Assembly: GCA_947088415.1 (NCBI GenBank) | Contig: CAMUGK010000031.1 | Coordinates: 1 to 10,166 of the forward strand | DNA from: an uncultured Bacillota bacterium | GTDB lineage: Bacteria > Bacillota > Clostridia > Christensenellales > UBA1242 | Reading direction: 5' to 3' | DNA length: 10,166 bases | Shown here: positions 6,166 to 10,166 of the stretch, in pieces | How positions within the stretch are numbered: the first letter of the stretch is position 1 | Layout of the letters: each line of letters starts with the position of its first letter | The notes under the pieces: model-generated | Told to the model about the DNA's origin: nothing | Databases searched by the model: none | What the model saw: only the letters and a program-made list of their open reading frames with translations | Translations under genes and position numbers: made by a program

Positions 6166-6414
6166 ATGAAAAATTTTGACGAATATTGTTCTTTTGTAAG
6201 AAAAAGCACGAATTTTGTAAGTAGTGATAAAAACTCTTCAAAGTTTGGTATAATTGAAGAAACTTTAAATAGCGATAGGCATAATATGCTTATAGGAGAT
6301 GTTTTTCATAGTTTACTTGGGGTTTATCAAAACCTTAGTGACCTTGAAAAAATCGACCTAATTGACTATTTAAGAATGGAAAGGAGTTATGGACGATCTT
6401 GTAAAAAGAGGTGA
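6166..6414 (+). CDS. Small unknown protein overlapping mazF; candidate antitoxin
   Basis: I do not recognise this 82-residue protein. It starts at ATG 6166 behind an AAGGGG ribosome site and overlaps the start of mazF by 26 nt in another frame; the mazF ribosome site lies inside this gene. Gene order (small gene first, toxin second, overlapping) is the usual one for type II toxin-antitoxin pairs, so it is inferred to be the antitoxin. It does not show the ribbon-helix-helix start of Bacillus NdoAI or an AbrB-like MazE fold. It is mixed-charge and helix-prone, with an amphipathic stretch (SLLGVYQNLSDLEKIDLIDY, about 49-68) and a basic tail (RSYGRSCKKR). An unrelated small protein that is merely co-transcribed is also possible. 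Confidence 0.75.
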   Translation: MKNFDEYCSFVRKSTNFVSSDKNSSKFGIIEETLNSDRHNMLIGDVFHSLLGVYQNLSDLEKIDLIDYLRMERSYGRSCKKR

Positions 6415-6736
6415 AATTTATTATGCTGATTTAAGCCCTGTTGTAGGAAGCGAACAAGGGGGTGTGCGTCCTGTGCTTATAATTCAAAACGATGTTGGAA
6501 ATAAATATTCGCCAACAGTCATAGTATCAGCAATAACAAGCCAACTAACTAAAGCAAAACTTCCAACACATATTGAACTTCCATCTACACAATATAATCT
6601 ACCCAAAGACTCAGTTGCTCTATTAGAACAAGTTCGCACATTAGATAAACGTCGACTTAAAGGCAAAATAACAGAACTAAGCCAAACAAAAATGAAAGAA
6701 GTTGACCGTGCAATACTTATCTCATTTGGAATTTAA
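6389..6736 (+). CDS. mazF: MazF/PemK-family mRNA interferase toxin
   Basis: MazF endoribonucleases cleave RNA at short sequence motifs and stop growth when not neutralised. The 115-residue product matches the Bacillus NdoA type closely. It opens with VKRGEIYYADLSPVVGSEQGG, followed by VRPVLIIQND. Arg27 and Thr50 correspond to the catalytic Arg25 and Thr48 of Bacillus MazF by position. A TVIVSAITSQ strand, the LPKDSVALLEQVRTLDKRRL block and a VDRAILISFGI end complete the fold. All key residues are present, so it looks active. The ATG at 6389 follows AAGGAG (6381-6386) with only 2 nt between, a tight spacing that may limit toxin yield. No other start fits the family's N-terminus. A terminator follows. 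Confidence 0.96.
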   Translation: MDDLVKRGEIYYADLSPVVGSEQGGVRPVLIIQNDVGNKYSPTVIVSAITSQLTKAKLPTHIELPSTQYNLPKDSVALLEQVRTLDKRRLKGKITELSQTKMKEVDRAILISFGI

Positions 6737-6757
6737 GTGGCAAAAGCCACTTTTTTT
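6735..6757 (+). terminator. Terminator after mazF
   Basis: AAGTGGC (6735-6741), loop AAAA, GCCACTT (6746-6752), with T through 6757. It overlaps the mazF stop codon, so the toxin pair ends as its own unit. Confidence 0.92.
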
Positions 6758-6862
6758 GTTTAATCTAAATGATACAATTATTTAAAGACAAGCACACACC
6801 AAAATCCCAAATGTAAAAATTTTATATATTTTTAAATTTATTTGATACAAATGAGATATGTT

Positions 6863-6873
6863 TGTGATATACT
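6863..6873 (+). promoter_or_regulatory. Extended -10 promoter for the isomerase-hydrolase pair
   Basis: TG-A-TATACT (6865-6873) is an extended -10 element. A TTGATA at 6842-6847 is the best -35 candidate, but its spacing of 20 bp is long. GAGG at 6881-6884 and the ATG at 6894 follow. The rest of 6758-6862 is AT-rich with nothing else recognised. Confidence 0.5.
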
Positions 6874-6893
6874 AAATTTAGAGGTTATATATT

Positions 6894-7688
6894 ATGCGAC
6901 GACTTATTCAATGTGTTCAAAATGATAATAAAAATGTTAGCGTTCAAAAAACTATTAGAGATATCAAAAAAGCGGGCTTTGATGGTGTATTTTTGCAATG
7001 GTATGACAAAGATTTACCTTTCTCACAAGAAGAACAACTTAAACTTTGCAAGAAACTTGGCTTGACCATTGAGTTTTGTCATTTGGGATATAAAGGAATA
7101 AATAACATTTAGCTCTCAGGCGAAGAAGGCGAAAATCTAACAAATCAATATTTGAATGATTTAGATAATCTTTCAAAGTTTGGTGTAAAAATAGTTTGTA
7201 TGCACTTAACAAGTAAAAGTGAGGCTCCTACTCCAAATAAAATTGGGCTTAAAAGAATTAAAAAGATTGTTGAATATGCCAAATCGAAAAATATAAAAGT
7301 TGCATTTGAAAATACAAAAATATATGGCTATCTTGAATATGTATTTGATAACCTTAACTATGATAATATGGGCGTTTGCTATGATAGTGGACATTGTCAT
7401 TGCCATTTTAATGATAGATTTAGTTGGGGAAAATTCAAAAATAAAATTTTCGCTGTTCATCTTCACAATAATGACAAAACTGACGATTTACATCTATTGC
7501 CATTTGATAAGAAAGGCACTATAAATTGGGCGGAACTTATCACTCAGTTAAAAACAGCAAACTATCAAGGTCCAATAACTCTTGAAAGTTGTTATAGATA
7601 CCACTATTTAGAGAAATCTTTGGAAGATTTTTATAAAGAAAGTTGCAAACAAGCAAAAGAAATAAGAAATTTGTTAGATAAGAGGTAA
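6894..7688 (+). pseudogene. Sugar-phosphate isomerase/epimerase-like TIM barrel interrupted by an amber codon
   Basis: The frame from ATG 6894 to TAA 7686-7688 encodes one xylose-isomerase-like TIM-barrel protein (AP-endonuclease-2 superfamily) of 264 codons, except that codon 73 (7110-7112) is TAG. Before it lies KKAGFDGVFLQWY and EFCHLGYKGINNI. After it, in the same frame, come LSGEEGENLTNQYLNDL, VAFENTKIYGYLEYV, CYDSGHCHCHF, FAVHLHNNDKTDDLHLLPFD and PITLES. Together these supply the Glu, Asp-His, His and Glu metal ligands of the family. Relatives usually have a Trp at the interrupted point (IND/NIW...GEEGE, from memory), so a TGG-to-TAG change is the simplest cause. The first 72 residues alone cannot form a barrel. 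ATG 7152 has no ribosome site. The rest of the frame shows no other damage, so the change looks recent. Confidence 0.85.
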
Positions 7689-7690
7689 GA

Positions 7691-8278
7691 ATGAAGAACA
7701 TTATTTTAATTCACGGCATAGGCGGTTTACATAGAGAGTCATATTTTGAACATTTGAAACAATATTGCCAAAATTTAGGACTATATGTTTTTATGCCCTC
7801 TTTAGGAGGCTATAAAGACGGAATTACTTATCGAACTTGGAAACGAATTTTTGATACACAATTTAAATCAGTATTGAATAAAGACACTATTGTTTTAGCA
7901 CAATCTATCGGAACGCAATTTATCGTTAAATATCTCTCTGAAACAAAACAAACTATCGGTTGCTATATCTCTTGTGCTGCTCCTTATAATGCGACAGTAT
8001 TTAGAGATGAAATCAAAGAATCTGCTCAACGATTTATTGTTGCAGCAAAAACATTTATACCAAATGAAAAAGAATATCAAATTTTTAAAACTTTACCTTT
8101 TAAAAAATTCTCATTTTATTCTAACAATGATTGTTTCTTTGAACAAACAAATCTTGAAAAATATGTTAATTCAATAGGCGCGGTTGGGACTTTATTACCA
8201 AATAAAAGTCATTTCAGTGTCGATGGGGCACCATCAGAGTTAATTGAAGTTGAAGAATTTATCAAATCAATGATATAA
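7691..8278 (+). CDS. RBBP9/YdeN-like alpha/beta hydrolase
   Basis: This 195-residue protein belongs to the small serine-hydrolase group related to RBBP9 and Bacillus YdeN. It starts with KNIILIHGIGG (oxyanion region) and has FMPSLGG. The nucleophile elbow AQSIG places Ser at residue 72; its first position is Ala instead of the usual Gly, as often seen in this family. Candidate triad partners are Asp147 in SNNDCFFE and His174 in PNKSHFSVDG. No signal peptide is visible, so it is probably cytosolic. The substrate is unknown. The ATG lies 2 nt after the stop of the broken isomerase frame, with AGAGG just upstream, so it belongs to the same transcription unit and may suffer polarity from the amber codon. 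A hairpin follows at 8280-8313. Confidence 0.88.
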   Translation: MKNIILIHGIGGLHRESYFEHLKQYCQNLGLYVFMPSLGGYKDGITYRTWKRIFDTQFKSVLNKDTIVLAQSIGTQFIVKYLSETKQTIGCYISCAAPYNATVFRDEIKESAQRFIVAAKTFIPNEKEYQIFKTLPFKKFSFYSNNDCFFEQTNLEKYVNSIGAVGTLLPNKSHFSVDGAPSELIEVEEFIKSMI

Positions 8279-8279
8279 A

Positions 8280-8313
8280 AAATTGAACCCCGCAAAATAA
8301 CGAGGTTCAATTT
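8280..8313. terminator. Hairpin after the hydrolase gene, possible weak terminator
   Basis: AAATTGAACC (8280-8289) and GGTTCAATTT (8304-8313) form a perfect 10-bp stem around CCGCAAAATAACGA. Only three T end the stem, so termination may be weak in either direction. Confidence 0.6.
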
Positions 8314-8323
8314 AGTTTCCATT

Positions 8324-8335
8324 TGGTGCGGGCGG
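8324..8335. repeat. 12-bp copy of the tRNA-Leu 3' end
   Basis: TGGTGCGGGCGG at 8324-8335 is identical to 8491-8502, the CCA end and acceptor strand of the minus-strand tRNA-Leu gene. The copies are 167 bp apart in direct orientation. Tail duplications of tRNA genes often mark attachment sites or recombination remnants, but no integrase is present here. Confidence 0.55.
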
Positions 8336-8348
8336 GGCGACGCGTAAG

Positions 8349-8372
8349 AAAAGTTGCCAGTGGCAACTTTTT
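8349..8372. terminator. Strong symmetrical hairpin, possible bidirectional terminator
   Basis: AAAAGTTGCC (8349-8358), loop AGT, GGCAACTTTT (8362-8371), and a further T form a perfect 10-bp stem with A and T flanks on both sides. It could end transcription from the hydrolase side. Confidence 0.7.
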
Positions 8373-8382
8373 AGCCAAAGCC

Positions 8383-8405
8383 AAGTTGAATTTGCAATTC
8401 AACTT
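8383..8405. repeat. Second perfect inverted repeat in the hairpin cluster
   Basis: AAGTTGAATT (8383-8392), loop TGC, AATTCAACTT (8396-8405) is a perfect 10-bp stem. It shares the TTGAA/TTCAA core with the hairpin at 8280-8313. A GC-rich GGGC...GCCC palindrome follows at about 8410-8424. No coding sequence was found in 8279-8490. Confidence 0.65.
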
Positions 8406-8448
8406 CGGAGGGCGCTCGGTGCCCACCTAAAAAATACATTTTGAATTT

Positions 8449-8477
8449 TAAAAAAAAAGACTTTGTATATAACAAAG
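8449..8477 (-). terminator. Terminator of the tRNA-Leu gene (minus strand)
   Basis: On the minus strand CTTTGT (complement of 8472-8477), a 5-nt loop and ACAAAG (complement of 8461-8466) are followed, after TC, by a run of T (complement of the A run 8450-8458). It lies 14 nt past the tRNA CCA. Confidence 0.8.
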
Positions 8478-8490
8478 CGCTTTTTGACTA

Positions 8491-8575
8491 TGGTGCGGGC
8501 GGTGGGGGTTGAACCCACACTCTGATTAGGAACACGCCCCTTAAACGTGCGCGTCTGCCATTCCGCCACGCCCGC
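8491..8575 (-). tRNA. tRNA-Leu, anticodon AAG
   Basis: On the minus strand the acceptor GCGGGCG (from 8575) pairs perfectly with CGCCCGC, followed by A and an encoded CCA (8491-8493). The D arm is GCG...CGC with GAATGGCAGA loop. The anticodon stem CACGT/GCGTG encloses loop TTAAGGG, giving AAG at 8542-8540. The variable arm is 14 nt, as expected for a class II tRNA. The T arm is GTGGG-TTCAACC-CCCAC. G37 and U33 are conserved, and alignment with known Leu tRNAs gives the same frame. It reads CUU and, if A34 is deaminated to inosine, also CUC and CUA. Most bacteria use GAG for this box, so this is unusual. CTT is the commonest Leu codon by eye in neighbouring genes. It has its own promoter and terminator. 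Confidence 0.96.
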
Positions 8576-8592
8576 AAAACCAAAAAAATATT

Positions 8593-8648
8593 AAGTTTCA
8601 CAAACTTGTATTAAGGGATATTACAAGTAAGGTAGACAACTTGTCTAC
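8593..8648 (-). promoter_or_regulatory. tRNA-Leu leader with overlapping hairpins, possible attenuator
   Basis: Between the promoter and the tRNA, three inverted repeats occur (plus-strand coordinates): GTAGACAA/TTGTCTAC (8632-8639, 8641-8648); ACTTGTA/TACAAGT (8604-8610, 8622-8628); and AAGTTT/AAACTT (8593-8598, 8602-8607). The last two share 8604-8607 and cannot form together. On the minus strand the last hairpin is followed within a few bases by seven T. This resembles an antiterminator/terminator choice but may only be a processed leader. Confidence 0.4.
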
Positions 8649-8668
8649 AATATTTAGCATACTTTGGT

Positions 8669-8697
8669 ATTATATATCAAAAAATATATATTGTCAA
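8669..8697 (-). promoter_or_regulatory. Consensus promoter of tRNA-Leu
   Basis: On the minus strand TTGACA (8697-8692) and TATAAT (8674-8669) are perfect consensus with a 17-bp spacer. The start is predicted near 8662, leaving a leader of about 87 nt before the mature tRNA. Confidence 0.88.
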
Positions 8698-8779
8698 GCA
8701 AAATTTAATAATAAATTTATATTTTTAACTCAATTTATTTAATTTTTTGTTTAAATATTTTTTAAAAGAAAATTATTTA

Positions 8780-8788
8780 TGCTATACT
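8780..8788 (+). promoter_or_regulatory. Extended -10 promoter placing the RNA start at the ATG
   Basis: TG-C-TATACT (8780-8788) is an extended -10 element with no clear -35. Only six bases (TGAATT) separate it from ATG 8795, so transcription should begin at or next to the start codon. No ribosome site precedes the ATG. Upstream 8698-8779 is AT-rich with nothing recognised. Confidence 0.65.
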
Positions 8789-8794
8789 TGAATT

Positions 8795-9556
8795 ATGGCA
8801 ATAATGTGGAATTTATGGCACGGTTGCAAAAAAGTTAGTGAAGGGTGCAAGTTTTGTTATGTTTATAGGCAGGATGCAATGTTTGATAAAAGCGGTCGTG
8901 ATTTTTATATTACAAATAATTTTGATTTGCCAATCAAAAAAAATAAAAAGGGGGAGTTTAAAGTTTCAAGTGGCGAAGTAGTTTTTACCTGTCTTACCAG
9001 TGACTTCTTTTTAGATTTGGCGGATGATTATCGATTTAAAGCATGGGACATTATACGAAAGCGAAAAGATTTGAGTTTTGTTATTATAACAAAACGGATT
9101 GATAGATTTGATTATTGCAAGCCTGACGATTGGGGAGATGGTTGGGATAATGTCTATATTGGTTGCACAGTTGAAAATCAAAAGCGTGCTGAAATGCGTT
9201 TGCCGATTTTTTTGGAACTGCCTATCAAACATAAATTTATAATATGTGAGCCACTGCTTGAAAAATTAAATTTAAGAGATTTTTTGAATGATGGCATTGA
9301 AGAGATAATTGCAGGTGGCGAAAGTGGAGTTGATGTTCGTGTTTGTGATTATGATTGGATTGTTGATTTAAGAGAGCAATGTAAAGAGAAAAATATATCT
9401 TTTACTTTCAAACAAACTGGTGCATATTTTAGAAAAAATGGCAAGGTTTATAACATTAAAAGACCTTATCAACATTCACAAGCGGTTAAGGCAGGGTTGA
9501 ATTTTGACGGAGCATGTTCAAGGATGGGAGATACTGGATTAGATAAAAAGGACTAG
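8795..9556 (+). CDS. DUF5131 (phage Gp37/Gp68-type) three-cysteine protein
   Basis: The 253-residue product matches the DUF5131 family, first known from phage Gp37/Gp68. The start MAIMWNLWHGCKKVSEGCKFCYVYR carries Cys11, Cys18 and Cys21 (C-x6-C-x2-C), a cluster suggestive of metal or Fe-S binding. Later family blocks are VVFTCLTSDFFLD, KAWDIIRKRKDLSFVIITKR, WDNVYIGCTVENQKRA, KFIICEPLLEKLNL and IIAGGESG, then FTFKQTGAYF. The fold is thought to resemble radical-SAM TIM barrels; the reaction is not established. Relatives occur in phages and in defence or mobile regions, which hints at transfer. The ATG at 8795 has no Shine-Dalgarno and sits 6 nt after a -10 box. It ends with TAG, showing amber is used as stop. 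The last codons form half of the terminator hairpin. Confidence 0.9.
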   Translation: MAIMWNLWHGCKKVSEGCKFCYVYRQDAMFDKSGRDFYITNNFDLPIKKNKKGEFKVSSGEVVFTCLTSDFFLDLADDYRFKAWDIIRKRKDLSFVIITKRIDRFDYCKPDDWGDGWDNVYIGCTVENQKRAEMRLPIFLELPIKHKFIICEPLLEKLNLRDFLNDGIEEIIAGGESGVDVRVCDYDWIVDLREQCKEKNISFTFKQTGAYFRKNGKVYNIKRPYQHSQAVKAGLNFDGACSRMGDTGLDKKD

Positions 9557-9572
9557 AAATATCTAGTCCTTT
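9547..9572. terminator. Bidirectional terminator between convergent genes
   Basis: AAAGGACTAG (9547-9556) and CTAGTCCTTT (9563-9572) form a perfect 10-bp stem around AAATAT. An A run lies before it and CAATTTTT after it. It overlaps the stop codon of the DUF5131 gene and lies 6 nt from the end of the minus-strand gene, so it can serve both. Confidence 0.85.
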
Positions 9573-9578
9573 CAATTT

Positions 9579-10166
9579 TTAGTCATATATTTCTTGGTTT
9601 TCAAGTCGTTTAAATTCTTCGAGTTTTGTTTGTTTTGAACGCAAATCTAAAAGGTTTTTAATTAAAAGATGATTAATGTCAGTTGTTGCAGATTGGTTTG
9701 GATGTAAACATATCGGCGATTTTAATTTATCTTCTTCTTGCAATTTAAACATTGGATAAAAACTGCTTGCATTATTTTGAATATGTTGTTTTTTAATGGC
9801 AAATTTGCGATTTGTTGGTTTAAAAACTTTTTTTAAATGAAAACCGTCGCAAAGTTTAATTTTATTAAAGCGGGTTTTAAGCATGGGAATATATTTTTGA
9901 TTAGCATGCTCTTTGTCAACATCTGGCATAGTTTTTGTCTTTTTGTAGCCTAAACAAGTGTAAAAATATAAATTTTTATCAAAATATAATTTTAAATTAG
10001 GATTATTATAATCTTTTTTAACAGCCTTGTAATAATCTTCTGGGTTTGCAAAATTTTCTTTTTTAGGTAAAGTGTCTTTTAAACGCGTTTTGTTAACCAT
10101 TGACCTAAGATAAATTTTCTCTTTCTTTTTATCATAAGCAATATTTTCAACAGCTTGCATAAGCAT
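9579..10166 (-). CDS. Unrecognised lysine-rich protein, probably 5'-partial
   Basis: I do not recognise this protein. The minus-strand frame is open from the window edge to TAA at 9581-9579, giving at least 195 residues. The Met at the very edge may be internal, so the true start may lie outside. It is lysine-rich and basic with many Asn and Tyr, and has no hydrophobic segment or signal peptide. Notable stretches are ENFANPEDYYKAVKKDY, LYFDKNLYFYTCLGYKKTK and CDGFHLKKVF. The C-terminus (LLIKNLLDLRSKQTKLEEF) is helix-prone. It converges on the DUF5131 gene and shares its terminator. Codon choice and base composition look like the neighbours by eye. An accessory or mobile-element protein is possible, but no motif proves it. 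Confidence 0.75.
   Translation of the reverse strand: MLMQAVENIAYDKKKEKIYLRSMVNKTRLKDTLPKKENFANPEDYYKAVKKDYNNPNLKLYFDKNLYFYTCLGYKKTKTMPDVDKEHANQKYIPMLKTRFNKIKLCDGFHLKKVFKPTNRKFAIKKQHIQNNASSFYPMFKLQEEDKLKSPICLHPNQSATTDINHLLIKNLLDLRSKQTKLEEFKRLENQEIYD

Noticed and set aside
7152..7688. The second half of the isomerase as an independent gene
   Set aside because: It is in the same frame as the first half and lacks a ribosome site at ATG 7152. Family motifs continue between TAG 7112 and that ATG.
6894..7688. Reassigned genetic code (TAG as sense)
   Set aside because: The DUF5131 gene ends naturally at TAG inside its terminator stem, and other genes end with TAA or TGA.
8405..8428. Minus-strand GGGCACCGAG...CCC resembling the tail of a Cas9 tracrRNA
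   Set aside because: Only about nine bases match. There is no cas gene, no repeat array and no anti-repeat. It is better read as part of the hairpin cluster.
1..10166. CRISPR array, insertion sequence or complete prophage
   Set aside because: No regularly spaced repeats, transposase, integrase or structural phage genes were found. Only DUF5131 hints at phage ancestry.

Overview
The window is AT-rich chromosomal DNA of a low-GC Gram-positive (Firmicutes-type) bacterium, probably an uncultured Clostridia- or Bacilli-like lineage. The evidence is strong AGGAGG-type ribosome sites, a T-box leader on tyrS, TTGACA/TATAAT promoters with 17-bp spacers, short U-tailed terminators, the rnr-smpB-ssrA order, and mazF close to acpS as in the Bacillus acpS-alr-ndoA region. 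Species cannot be assigned from sequence alone.

Layout. 1-1290 is the ribosome-rescue and RNA-decay block: the end of RNase R, then SmpB, then tmRNA only 13 nt after smpB. 1348-2475 encodes a membrane-anchored, extremely acidic coiled-coil protein of unknown role, closed by a terminator. 2622-3067 is a promoter plus a long T-box leader controlling tyrS (3082-4329). 4330-5078 holds a one-domain YigZ/IMPACT protein between two intergenic stretches rich in palindromes and small repeats. 5079-6067 is recX-acpS, ending in a terminator. 6166-6736 is a small unknown gene overlapping mazF, probably an antitoxin-toxin pair with a non-standard antitoxin, also ending in a terminator.

6894-8278 holds a sugar-phosphate-isomerase-like TIM-barrel gene broken by one in-frame amber codon, followed 2 nt later by an RBBP9/YdeN-like alpha/beta hydrolase. 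8279-8490 is a dense cluster of hairpins carrying a 12-bp copy of the end of the neighbouring tRNA gene. A tRNA-Leu with the unusual anticodon AAG lies on the minus strand (8491-8575). It has a consensus promoter and a leader able to form competing hairpins. 8795-9556 is a DUF5131 (phage Gp37/Gp68-type) three-cysteine protein whose promoter predicts a leaderless mRNA. A convergent unknown gene (9579-10166, minus) runs to the window edge.

The strongest leads are the A34 tRNA-Leu in a CTT-rich genome, the mazF partner, the amber codon at a probable Trp position, the acidic anchor protein behind ssrA, and promoters that would give leaderless or nearly leaderless mRNAs (DUF5131 gene, smpB). No CRISPR array, integrase, transposase or complete prophage was seen.
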